Positions 1-8,095 of a DNA stretch of 64,000 bases are shown here, in pieces. A program made the position numbers and the translations under genes. The number at the start of each line of letters is the position of its first letter. Position 1 is the first letter of the stretch. The stretch lies in assembly GCA_964577215.1 (NCBI GenBank), contig CAZNYK010000002.1, positions 1-64,000 on the forward strand, read 5' to 3'. Source of the DNA: UBA2329 sp964577215. Its GTDB lineage: Bacteria; Bacteroidota; Bacteroidia; Chitinophagales; Saprospiraceae. The notes below the pieces were generated by a model. That model had not been told where the DNA came from, ran no database searches, and worked only from the letters and a program-made list of their open reading frames with translations.

Positions 1-3
1 TTG

Positions 4-1136
4 TTACCTGAAAGTTTGCAATGCCTTTTTGGCTGCCGGCACGGACTCTATTGCCTGAAGCGCCAAAAGCGCTTCGATGGTGGATTCCGCTCCGGAATTC
101 CGGTTCACTTCTGTCGTCGAGCTTATGCCGTCAAAGGCGCGGCCGGTAGCCGGGTCGTACATGTGCTGCATGGCCGGATTATTACCAAAGAACCAGGAGG
201 CCAACTGCCCGGCAGTTCGGGCATATTTTGTATCGCCGGTAACGGCAAACGCTTCCAGTGATGCAAATACCATGGGGCGTATGTCGTAAGCAATCTGCGA
301 AAAAGGCTTCACATCCGACAATGCAGTCGCAGTTCCGCTCTTTACCACCCTAAATTCGTGAATAAAGCCTTGCTCTAAGCAATAAGGGTAGAAATACAGC
401 ACCTCGTTCAGGCCCGCCTGGATAAATGGCTGATGTGCAAGGATGCGTCCTGCGTACAGTAAGGCGTAAGCCTGGGAATTGCCCCATGCATGCCAGTAAT
501 TTTGCCAACTGAGGAAGGCATAGTAAGGCGGGTTGCCGGGATCGCCGTACTGGGTTTTTAGCAATAAGTCTCCCCAGAACAATAGCTGTTGCTTCGCGGG
601 ATCAGAAGGATTCAGCCGGTAGTAATTAGTCAGCCCCATCATCATTACCCCGGCCTGATCGGCGCCTAAACTTGCCAGGCATTCAGGTACGGCTACCCCG
701 TCAAAACTAACAGTTTCGGCGGGGTCCGGGCAGAGGGTCTTCATGTTATCTATCAATAGCTCAATAGCCTTTCTACTGCGAATTTGCAATTCGTTCAACT
801 CCTCTGCTTTGAGCAGGTTCAATTCCGAAAGTGCCCACAATGCTCGCCAGGACCACCAATGGGGGCCTTCAACACTGTTGACATGGGTGGTATTGATTTG
901 CCGGTCGGGAAGCATAAAGTTGTAAAAATATCCGCTCTCCGCCTGCATATACAGGAGAAACTCGCTGAGGGTTTGGATTTTCTCCAGTATATCCGGCGAG
1001 GGGTGCTCATTAAAGTGCCGGCAATAAAAAACCAGGGCCCGCGCCACGTCATCTACACAAGTAAAACCCTCATCCTCGTCATCCACGAGGCGGTAATCGG
1101 GCGCTTCGCAATAAATCCAAATGGCGCCGAGGGTGG
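4..1136 (-). CDS. Helical DDxARAL protein of the mannoside operon (5' end lost in gap)
   Basis: About 376 residues are visible. The frame stays open up to the N run, so the real start lies in or beyond the gap. A GTG at 1086 is a possible start, but sensible protein (IYCEAPDYRLVDDEDEGF) continues upstream of it. The protein is rich in W, H and Y and in helix-forming segments (FTCVDDVARALVFY, EGPHWWSWRALWAL, SWQNYWHAWGNSQAYALLY), which suggests an (alpha/alpha)6 toroid like glycoside hydrolases or sugar epimerases. From memory, a similar DDNARAL motif occurs in helical proteins encoded beside GH130 enzymes; I could not check this. It is the last gene of an apparent mannoside operon, so a role in oligosaccharide processing is inferred. 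No catalytic residues are assigned. No signal peptide can be judged because the N-terminus is missing. Confidence 0.6.
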
Positions 1137-1236
1137 NNNNNNNNNNNNNNNNNNNNNNNNNNNNNNNNNNNNNNNNNNNNNNNNNNNNNNNNNNNNNNNN
1201 NNNNNNNNNNNNNNNNNNNNNNNNNNNNNNNNNNNN
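1137..1236. other. Scaffold gap (100 N) between GH130 gene and downstream gene
   Basis: Exactly 100 N, a conventional placeholder for unknown length. It hides the last residues of the GH130 protein on its right and the start of the DDxARAL protein on its left. Reading frames that run through the Ns are meaningless. Confidence 0.97.
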
Positions 1237-2387
1237 AGCATTCCACAGGTGTAAAGCACATTGGGCACATAGCCCTCCCTCTCTTCTGCATCCGGGTGGA
1301 GAAGGGGCTCATCTAAACTCGCAATGACTTTATCCGGATGGTGCAGATCAAGCAGGCTCAGGCTCAAAACATATTTTCTCATGGGGCCTACCGCGTGCGT
1401 GAGCAATAGCCAGCCGTGCGGTGTTTTCACCGGGCTGCCGCAGTTGCCCATTTGCAACATTTCCCAATCTCGCCGCGGCTCCTGGAGCAACTTATACTCA
1501 TCCCATCGATAGATGTCGTCGGAGCACATGAAGGACAAACTTCTGCCGCCTTGCCGGCCGATCATGGCGTATTTGCCGTTGATTTTTTCCGGAAAGAGGG
1601 CCATGCCTTTATCGGAGGCGGCCTTGCCGAAAAGCGGGCGAATGCAGAAATGCCGGAAATCTTCTGTTTCAATCAATTGAGGCCAGATGGTCCTGCCGTT
1701 GTATGCAGTGTAAGTGCCGAAATAGCGATTTTTTCCTCCAAGGCGGAATGGAACGAAGCGAGCATCCTCCATGCCATTGGACTCAGCACGGGATCGCGGA
1801 AAAAGTATCCTGCTGCTAAGGGGGGAATCCCCGGGATAATCAATATCGTAGCTTTCTTCCGAAGCGCCGGCACTGCTTATAAGTCGACCGGAACTTAGTT
1901 TTTGCGACGCCGGGTCGAGCGCGATTTCGCCATTCGCATCCACTACGCCCGTTTGAAAAGCAATAGAGGAGATATGCCCTTCCCCGGTAGCTCGCAAAGA
2001 CAGGATGAAGCGCATTGCGCCTGCTTCTAATCCGCTTTGATCAGGGTGCGGCACGATGGAAGGATTGAACAATGCCGCAGCTTGTATGCTGTATTCGTGG
2101 GTAAAATACGCGCCGATCAGCAACTTTTTTACTTCTGAAGGCGCTCCCGGCACATTGGCGGCTACCTTGTCGAAGTTGTCTCTGAATGTGGCTTTCAGAT
2201 CGAAGTGCCGTTCTTCAAATTCATTAAGGATGCCCTGTAATTGAGCCCGGGCAGCTTCTTCGTCCAACTCCTGCACATAATGAGCTACCGGATAGACTCG
2301 TTCCGGGTTCCCAAAGTTCAGATACCCGAGAATCACTTTGTTCGGATTGGCACGAAGGCGAATGCTAGTTCTTTTTACTGGTATCAT
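1237..2387 (-). CDS. GH130-family beta-mannoside phosphorylase/hydrolase (3' end lost in gap)
   Basis: GH130 enzymes phosphorolyse, or in some subfamilies hydrolyse, beta-linked mannosides such as beta-1,4-mannooligosaccharides. Family-like landmarks are HEYSIQAAALFNPSIVPHP, the NGMEDARFV block expected of the five-bladed propeller active site, GRQGGRSLSFM, and the closing GYVPNVLYTCG just before the gap. The last roughly 30 residues are lost. The ATG at 2387 is preferred over a TTG six codons upstream (2405), because the TTG lies inside a tandem repeat tract and adds only MIYDLS. No signal peptide, so cytoplasmic. It follows two sugar ABC permeases in the same direction, which fits import of an oligomannoside followed by intracellular phosphorolysis. 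The subfamily, and so the exact linkage, cannot be fixed here. Confidence 0.85.
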
Positions 2388-2389
2388 AG

Positions 2390-2445
2390 ACAAATCGTAA
2401 ATCAAAAATCATCAATCAAAAATCATCAATCATCAATCATCAATC
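2390..2445. repeat. Eight degenerate heptamers filling the permease-GH130 spacer
   Basis: Read in sevens the plus strand gives ACAAATC, GTAAATC, AAAAATC, ATCAATC, AAAAATC, ATCAATC, ATCAATC, ATCAATC, all ending in AATC (GATTnnn on the coding strand). It runs from just before the GH130 ATG to the permease stop codon, so the spacer is almost entirely repeat. The 7-bp period is not a coding period. Confidence 0.85.
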
Positions 2446-3255
2446 CTTCAACCCTGTTGACGCCATGCTCTGGATGAAATGCCGCTGGAAAAAAGCATAA
2501 GCGATGATGATGGGCAAAGCCAGCAGCACTGCAGCGGCCAGCTTGACGCCCAATTGCGCCTCGGCCCGGCCTCCTACAGCAAAAAGCGTAACGAGTTGCG
2601 GCATCGTCATCAATTGCTCATCCCGGATGACGATGAGCGGCCAGAGCACGTCGTTCCAGGAGTTCATGAAAGTAATAATGCCTACCGTAATGATGGTCGG
2701 GATGATGTTGGGACAAAGTATCTGGAAAATGATGCGCAGTTCGCCGCAACCATCCACCCGCGCGGAGTGAATGAGGTCGTCGGGAATGCTTTGGAATGCC
2801 TGCCGGAAAAGCAAAATGGCAAATGCGCTGTTCAGGGCCGGCACGATCAGCGCCGCGAGGGTGTCCACCCATTGAAATTTTACCATCAGTATATAGTTGG
2901 GGATCAGGGTGATCTGGAAAGGCAGGGTCATGGTGAAAATGATGATGAAAAATAACAGGTTTCTGCCCCGGAACCGGAGTTTGGCCAAGGCATAACCGGT
3001 CATCGCCCCGAAAATCAATACGCCCAGCGTGGATGCGACCGCCACGACAGCGCTGTTGAGCAGGGAGCGCCAAATGGGAATCTTGCTGATCATGAGGGCG
3101 TAATTGTCTGTGGTCAGTCCCTTGGGGATGATGCTGAATTCCCCGATGTGCGCTTCCGGCGTAAGGGATGCTATGATCATCCAGTAAAAGGGATACAGGA
3201 AGGAAAGTGCCGCAGCAGCCAGCAAAAGGTAGAAAAATATCTTTGTTAATTTCAT
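2440..3255 (-). CDS. ABC sugar permease, MalG/UgpE type
   Basis: 271-residue inner-membrane permease of the carbohydrate CUT1 type, normal in length. It starts MKLTKIFFYLLLAAAALSF and shows about six membrane segments. The cytoplasmic coupling loop that contacts the ATPase is recognisable (DDLIHSARVDGCGELRIIF) in the place of the EAA motif. The ATG at 3255 follows the upstream permease stop by one base, so the two are almost certainly translated together. It should pair with the 3257-4141 permease and the 4208-5248 lipoprotein. No ATPase gene lies in the cluster; CUT1 importers often share one encoded elsewhere. The substrate, probably a mannoside, is inferred from the GH130 neighbour. Confidence 0.92.
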   Translation of the reverse strand: MKLTKIFFYLLLAAAALSFLYPFYWMIIASLTPEAHIGEFSIIPKGLTTDNYALMISKIPIWRSLLNSAVVAVASTLGVLIFGAMTGYALAKLRFRGRNLLFFIIIFTMTLPFQITLIPNYILMVKFQWVDTLAALIVPALNSAFAILLFRQAFQSIPDDLIHSARVDGCGELRIIFQILCPNIIPTIITVGIITFMNSWNDVLWPLIVIRDEQLMTMPQLVTLFAVGGRAEAQLGVKLAAAVLLALPIIIAYAFFQRHFIQSMASTGLKD

Positions 3256-3256
3256 C

Positions 3257-4141
3257 CTATACTTCCTTTTCGATAGCGAATTTCTGGATAGCCACGACCA
3301 TCATGATGAGCATGGCGAAAAACAATCCCAAGGTGGCCGAATAGCCCATTTGATAGTAGCCGAATGCTTGCTTATAGATATAGAGCATGGCGGAGAGCGT
3401 AGTGTTGAGCGGCCCTCCGTCCGTCATGATATACGGTTCGATAAAGAGGCTGAAACCGCCGATGGTGGACAAAATGACTACCATAAAAATGGTGGGGTTG
3501 ATGGCCGGCAGGGTGATGTGCCGGAACTGCTGCCAGGCCGTAGCGCCCTCTACTTCAGCGGCTTCGTAATAGGCGCGCGGCACAGTTTGCAATCCTACCA
3601 AAAACAGGATGACGTACAACCCCACGTTTTTCCAGGTGGCCATTACGGCGATGGAGGCCATGGCGAGCCGGGGGTTGGAAAGCCATTCCACCCGGCTCAG
3701 TCCCAGCCCTGTCAGCAAGCGGTTGAGCAGGCCGGTCTCCAATCCGAAAAGCTGCTGCCACAAAATGGTGACCACCACCCCGGAAATGACCACCGGCAAA
3801 AAGAAAGACGCCCGGAAAAAGCCCCGCATGAATATCTTTTCGTTGAGGAAATAAGCCAGCGCCAGTGCGATGACGATTTGCAAGGGTATGTGGATGGCAA
3901 GGAATTTCAGGGTATTGAAGATCGCTTTCCAAAACAGGCGATCCATGAACAGCCGCCTGAAATTGTCCAAACCCACATACTCCATTGGTGCGATAATGTT
4001 CCACTTGTGAAAAGTGAGGACAATGGAAAATACCACAGGGAACAAAACAAACACCAGCAGGTGCGCCAGATACGGCGACACTACCAGCCAGGGTACAAGC
4101 CTGCTCCGGTTTCGGTTGCGATGTGTGTTTTTTTCCGGCAT
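3257..4141 (-). CDS. ABC sugar permease, MalF/UgpA type
   Basis: 294-residue permease starting MPEKNTHRNRNRSR. The basic N-terminus followed by a membrane helix (LVPWLVVSPYLAHLLVFVLF) is typical of UgpA/MalF-like subunits. The EAA coupling motif is clear (YEAAEVEGATAWQQF), and about six membrane segments follow the family pattern. The ATG at 4141 is chosen because in-frame codons upstream of it come from a simple-repeat spacer and would encode an unlikely extension. It lies between the binding-protein gene (stop at 4208) and the second permease (start at 3255), all transcribed leftward. Confidence 0.92.
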   Translation of the reverse strand: MPEKNTHRNRNRSRLVPWLVVSPYLAHLLVFVLFPVVFSIVLTFHKWNIIAPMEYVGLDNFRRLFMDRLFWKAIFNTLKFLAIHIPLQIVIALALAYFLNEKIFMRGFFRASFFLPVVISGVVVTILWQQLFGLETGLLNRLLTGLGLSRVEWLSNPRLAMASIAVMATWKNVGLYVILFLVGLQTVPRAYYEAAEVEGATAWQQFRHITLPAINPTIFMVVILSTIGGFSLFIEPYIMTDGGPLNTTLSAMLYIYKQAFGYYQMGYSATLGLFFAMLIMMVVAIQKFAIEKEV

Positions 4142-4150
4142 GCCTTTTTC

Positions 4151-4206
4151 AATTTGCTGATGTGGTAATTTGCTAATGTGCTGAAAAAACCTCCCACCGC
4201 CCACCG
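4151..4206. repeat. Four degenerate octamers plus a heptamer pair in the SBP-permease spacer
   Basis: Plus strand 4151-4182 reads AATTTGCT, GATGTGGT, AATTTGCT, AATGTGCT, that is four 8-bp units. Then CCCACCG occurs twice at 4193-4206. Together they fill most of the 66-bp spacer between the binding-protein stop and the permease start. Confidence 0.75.
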
Positions 4207-4207
4207 C

Positions 4208-5248
4208 CTACTCCACCCCCAGCAACACATTCACCGCCATTTCCGCATCCGCTATCGCTCGTTCCGGGGTTTTTACCTGGTATAAAACACAGGCTTCGTA
4301 TTCTTGGGAGAGGATGTCGAACACCTCGATGAGCACCTCGCAATTATCTGCGCCTTTTACGTACCGGGCCTGATCGGCAAAAGCCTGCATTTTGGGATAC
4401 TTTTCAAAAAAGGCCTGGAAAACCGGATTGGAAGCAATCCCCTGCCGGCGCGGCAATTGGTTGGTGGTTTGTAAAAACTTAAAGTCGGCCTCTTCGCTCA
4501 GCATCGTTTTGATNNNNNNNNNNNNNNNNNNNNNNNNNNNNNNNNNNNNNNNNNNNNNNNNNNNNNNNNNNNNNNNNNNNNNNNNNNNNNNNNNNNNNNN
4601 NNNNNNNNNNNNNCGCTGATACCAGGCCAGCTTGACGGATGTATTGCCGAACCATTGGTCCACGTAGCCGCTGCCGCCGGTATCCTTCCGGAAGCGATTG
4701 GCGGCATCCAGGTAAGCGGAATAGTTCGCCGGCATTTCGTTCAAACCCAACTCCCGCAGCAGCCGTTGGTTGTAAATGGTCATGATGGGGTTGATCTTCC
4801 AGGGTACCTGGTAGATATGCCCGTCGCTGGAGGTGATCTCCTCAATAGTCGCTTCGTCGCATCGCTCCCTGATAAACTCCATAAATCCGGGGATCGTGTC
4901 CAAAGGAACGAGGATGCCGGAGCGGCTGTAAAACTCTACCAAACCCTGCCAGATATTGGAATAGATATCAGGGGTGGTTTTGGCCACCACGGCGGCGAGG
5001 ATGATCTCTTCGCTGGATTGGCCTTCAGGTACAGGTTGGTATTTGACGGGGCTTTCAGGGGTGGCCTGGTTCCAGCGTTCCACGACCCAGCGGGAGAATT
5101 GTATCTCCCCTCCATTGTTGGAAGACCAATATTGCAAGGCATAGCCGGAGGCGCCGGTATCCTTTTTGCAGGAGGCAAAAACGGCCGCAGCGGTAACTAT
5201 GTACAGCAAGAGTCGAAAGCCGGAAATGCCGCATAGTAATGGTTTCAT
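4208..5248 (-). CDS. Sugar ABC transporter substrate-binding lipoprotein (interrupted by gap)
   Basis: Extracytoplasmic binding protein of the CUT1 type. From the ATG at 5248 it has a short signal sequence ending in the lipobox VFASC followed by KKD, so it is a lipoprotein. Longer upstream readings lack a signal. The N-lobe is typical (YWSSNNGGEIQFSRWVVERW; AKTTPDIYSNIWQG), as is the C-terminal part (KTMLSEEADFKFLQTTNQLP). A 100-N gap (4514-4613) interrupts it. About 211 residues precede and 101 follow the gap, against a family norm of 400-450, so roughly 100 or more residues are missing and the true gap is probably 300-400 bp. First gene of the mannoside operon. Confidence 0.88.
   Translation of the reverse strand: MKPLLCGISGFRLLLYIVTAAAVFASCKKDTGASGYALQYWSSNNGGEIQFSRWVVERWNQATPESPVKYQPVPEGQSSEEIILAAVVAKTTPDIYSNIWQGLVEFYSRSGILVPLDTIPGFMEFIRERCDEATIEEITSSDGHIYQVPWKINPIMTIYNQRLLRELGLNEMPANYSAYLDAANRFRKDTGGSGYVDQWFGNTSVKLAWYQXXXXXXXXXXXXXXXXXXXXXXXXXXXXXXXXXXIKTMLSEEADFKFLQTTNQLPRRQGIASNPVFQAFFEKYPKMQAFADQARYVKGADNCEVLIEVFDILSQEYEACVLYQVKTPERAIADAEMAVNVLLGVE
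4514..4613. other. Scaffold gap (100 N) inside the sugar-binding lipoprotein gene
   Basis: Exactly 100 N. Both flanks belong to the same binding-protein family, so this join is credible, but its stated length is too short for the missing middle of the protein. Confidence 0.97.
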
Positions 5249-5404
5249 ATGGTTTCCGCCAAAGTGAAAGGCAAGGTCGGAAGAAAGTATGCACAACAGT
5301 GATACTTCTCTGTAAAAAAAATGTACTTTGGAGAAGAAGCGACCATTTAAAAGGAGTGAAGGCTTAGAAAACCATCTTTCTCCAGCGCTGTTCTTATCCA
5401 AGCC

Positions 5405-5802
5405 ATGTTAAAAATAGCTTTCGCGCCTATTTACCGCTACGATCTTCCTCGCGGGCATCGCTTCCCGATGGAGAAATACGATCTGCTGCCGGAGCAGTTG
5501 CTTTACGAAGGCACAGTGCGGCCCGAAAACTTTTTTGAACCCCGGCCTGTCGATGAAGGAGTCATCCTGCTCACCCACGAAGCCGAATACTGGGGAAAGC
5601 TTAAAAATCAGTCGCTTAGCGCTAAAGAGATCAGAGCCATCGGCTTCCCCATGACTCCGCGGCTGGTAGAACGCGGACGGTATATCGCCGCCGGAACCGT
5701 AGAGTGTGCGCTGTATGCAAAGCAGTTTGGCATTGCGCTCAATATTGCCGGCGGCACACATCACTCTTTTAGTTACAAAGGTGAAGGTTTTTGCGTATTC
5801 AA
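5405..5802 (+). CDS. Histone-deacetylase-family (AcuC-like) protein, 5' part only
   Basis: The 132 visible residues match the N-terminal third of bacterial class II HDAC-like deacetylases, zinc hydrolases acting on acetylated amines or lysines. The first catalytic block is present: NIAGGTHHSFSYKGEGFCVF, with the adjacent histidine pair. The family normally continues with ND immediately after; here the sequence enters a gap. The Asp/His/Asp zinc ligands would lie in the missing part. The start MLKIAFAPIYRYDLPRGHRF is the normal N-terminus. It is divergent from the sugar operon, separated by 156 bp. An open frame that seems to continue past the gap is artificial: the sequence beyond belongs to another protein. 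Confidence 0.88.
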
Positions 5803-5902
5803 NNNNNNNNNNNNNNNNNNNNNNNNNNNNNNNNNNNNNNNNNNNNNNNNNNNNNNNNNNNNNNNNNNNNNNNNNNNNNNNNNNNNNNNNNNNNNNNNNN
5901 NN
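5803..5902. other. Scaffold gap (100 N) joining two unrelated genes
   Basis: Exactly 100 N between a deacetylase N-terminus and an outer-membrane-barrel C-terminus. At least about 170 deacetylase codons and the start of the barrel gene are missing, so the real distance exceeds 500 bp or the join is wrong. Confidence 0.97.
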
Positions 5903-6493
5903 AAAGCAGAGGGTTGGCAGCTGCGCCGCGGTTCAGACATCCAATCGGAACCGCCGGGGAACGGTTATTTTATCGGCATAGACTATTGGTTCCGCCTGAA
6001 AAACGTGCGCATGGAGTTTTTGCCGGAGTTGAACTACACCCGGCTCTCGACGCCAATTGCAGCGGGCAGCATAGAGACGCAAAGCCAATGGTACAGCCTC
6101 CTCTTTCACGTCAATTTTTACCCCTTCGATTTCAAAGGCGATTGCGATTGCCCTACATTTTCCAAACAAGGCAACTATCTCCAGAAAGGCTTCTTCCTGC
6201 AATTGTCGCCCGGAGTTTCTTACATGGAAAACTCAATTGAAGGCAACCGGGGCGGCCCGCTCAAATCAACTACCATAGCCCCAAGCGCAGGAATAGCGGC
6301 AGGGATGGACTTTGGGGTATCAGACCTGCTGACCATCAGCCCCGTTGCCGGGTTTCGATTCTTTCCCGGTTCGGAATGGGAAACGCTTCCAAGCTCAGCG
6401 CTGGACCTCAACCTCGATCCACTGAGTGAAAAAAGCTCCATTAGCCGCCTGCATGCCGGCATCCGCCTCGGCTGGCGATTTAACTACAAGTAA
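5903..6493 (+). CDS. Outer-membrane beta-barrel protein, 3' part only
   Basis: About 196 residues of an Omp_b-brl-like protein. Alternating hydrophobic/polar strands recur (YFIGIDYWFRLKNVRMEFLP; WYSLLFHVNFYPFDF; GFFLQLSPGVSYM), with a cysteine-containing loop (DCDCPTF). It ends in strands closing with GIRLGWRFNYK, an aromatic-rich terminus typical of outer-membrane barrels. The signal peptide and first strands are lost in the gap. It is unrelated to the deacetylase fragment on the other side. It stops 3 bp from the convergent metalloprotease stop codon. Function beyond an outer-membrane location cannot be stated. Confidence 0.7.
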   Translation, partial: KAEGWQLRRGSDIQSEPPGNGYFIGIDYWFRLKNVRMEFLPELNYTRLSTPIAAGSIETQSQWYSLLFHVNFYPFDFKGDCDCPTFSKQGNYLQKGFFLQLSPGVSYMENSIEGNRGGPLKSTTIAPSAGIAAGMDFGVSDLLTISPVAGFRFFPGSEWETLPSSALDLNLDPLSEKSSISRLHAGIRLGWRFNYK

Positions 6494-6496
6494 GCA

Positions 6497-8029
6497 TTAT
6501 TTTGCCACTACCACCCTCCGGACTTCCCTGCCCTCCTCGTGATCAAGAGCCAGGACGTAAATTCCCGGCGCCAGGCTTTCCACGTTGAATTCAAAGTGCG
6601 TTTCGCCGGCATTGATGCGCTGCTTGCCGATGCGCTGGGCCACCTGACCTGCCGTGTTGTAGAGCGTAAAAACAGCGTCAAAACTTTGGGCTGCCTGCAA
6701 GGTGATCTGCATAGTGCCCTGAGCCAGCACCGGATTGGGAAATACGGTCCACTTGCCCAAGTCGGCTATATCCTGGGTACTTACTACTTCAGTGCCCGTT
6801 TTGAAATTGGCAGGAGCCGTAGAAAGGGCACAGGTGCGATATGCATTGTAGGGCCGGACGCGCCAGTAATAATTGCGGTTGGCTTGCAGCGTGGTTAAGG
6901 TATGCGAATTTGCTCCGGAAACGACAATGCGAATCGGGCTGAGCGCAAACGTCGGCACGAGATCGATCTCAAGCAAATAGAAATCAGCTCCGTTTACCGC
7001 TTCCCATTGCAAATTGACGATGTTGTAGCCGGGTGTGGTTTCTCCGTTGACGGGATACAGAGGCGTGGGCGTCTCTGTGATTTCCGTCAGGTTGGGTACG
7101 AAACTGGAACGAATGTAATTCCTGGAAAAGTGGTTGTAGTCTGCCAGGATGAGATCCTGCTGCGTGGGAGAAAAATAGTACTCATCCCTGATGCAGTTGA
7201 GAAAATAGCTCATGAAGAGCTGCTCATCCGGATTGATGAAAGTGCCTGTAGGATCTTGTGCAAGATTGTAGTTACATCCGCTGAACCCGAATCCATTGTA
7301 GTCGGGAGGCGTATCGCATATAAAATCACCCGCGTTTTGGCAATTGGTCCCGTTTTGGAGTTCGGTAGGAACTCCCCCGGGGGAAATAACCGGCGAAGGG
7401 TTGCCGATCTCATTTGTCCATCTCTCGGCATCCCATCCATTATGGGTGTGCATGAGGCTGAAAAAATGTCCGATTTCGTGCGATAAGGTAACAGTAGTAC
7501 TCCCCACCTGATCGCGCCTCATCACCACCCAGTCGCGGGATGGATTGTAGTAGCCGAGGATTTGCCCCTCGTCGCCCGGCTGCGGAGCCGTGGGAGCCGC
7601 CACATCCACCATCCAGATATTGATCGCGGAGTTATCCTTGAGTTGGTTCATGACAAAGCCAGCATTGTACTGTGCATTATAGATGGCGGTATTGTTGATG
7701 TTGCCGTTAACACCCTTGATGTAGAACTGCATATCCAGGTCGGCGAAATCTTCATTCAACTTACACAATTGTTCCAGTACACGACCAAGCGGCACCCGGC
7801 CCTGACCGCTGGAATTGGCCACTAAATGAAAGCGAACCGGGATGTACACTGTGCTGCGAAAACGCAGGGGATTGTCTTCAATGAGCTGTTTGTTGCGGAG
7901 CAAGCGCTCGGTGCCGATGTCCCTCCACTCGCCTCCGCCATTGCCGCAAGGCCCGGTATGGGTCTGTCCAGGCAAATTCAGAGCTACTGAAATCAAAAAA
8001 ATCGCGGAAAAGAAACGAAAAAGAACCAT
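6497..8029 (-). CDS. Secreted M43 (cytophagalysin-like) metalloprotease with T9SS sorting domain
   Basis: 510 residues. A signal peptide (FLISVALNLPGQ) is followed by a pappalysin-type catalytic domain with the zinc signature HEIGHFFSLMH (His184, Glu185, His188, His194). MSYFLN may be the Met-turn. The cysteine-bearing stretch CDTPPDYNGFGF is typical of M43. A fibronectin-III-like domain (YYWRVRPYNAYRTC) comes next, then a type-A T9SS sorting domain starting WTVFPNPVLAQG and ending GREVRRVVVAK. Predicted to be exported by T9SS and cut or attached at the surface. It lies 66 bp downstream of a close paralogue on the same strand. Confidence 0.9.
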   Translation of the reverse strand: MVLFRFFSAIFLISVALNLPGQTHTGPCGNGGGEWRDIGTERLLRNKQLIEDNPLRFRSTVYIPVRFHLVANSSGQGRVPLGRVLEQLCKLNEDFADLDMQFYIKGVNGNINNTAIYNAQYNAGFVMNQLKDNSAINIWMVDVAAPTAPQPGDEGQILGYYNPSRDWVVMRRDQVGSTTVTLSHEIGHFFSLMHTHNGWDAERWTNEIGNPSPVISPGGVPTELQNGTNCQNAGDFICDTPPDYNGFGFSGCNYNLAQDPTGTFINPDEQLFMSYFLNCIRDEYYFSPTQQDLILADYNHFSRNYIRSSFVPNLTEITETPTPLYPVNGETTPGYNIVNLQWEAVNGADFYLLEIDLVPTFALSPIRIVVSGANSHTLTTLQANRNYYWRVRPYNAYRTCALSTAPANFKTGTEVVSTQDIADLGKWTVFPNPVLAQGTMQITLQAAQSFDAVFTLYNTAGQVAQRIGKQRINAGETHFEFNVESLAPGIYVLALDHEEGREVRRVVVAK

Positions 8030-8095
8030 GGAAAAAGTAGATGAAAGTGAGAAAATGATTTTGATCTGTGATTGACGCTTGACTCCTGTGAGGAT

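Noticed and set aside
1053..1236. Extension of the GH130 frame through the N run to 1053
   Set aside because: The 27 residues after the gap (PPSAPFGFIAKR...) are a frame-shifted reading of the next gene, whose proper frame gives TLGAIWIYCEAPDYRLVDDE.
2390..2445. TTG at 2405 as the GH130 start
   Set aside because: It falls inside the heptamer tract and adds only six non-conserved residues; the ATG at 2387 gives the expected N-terminus.
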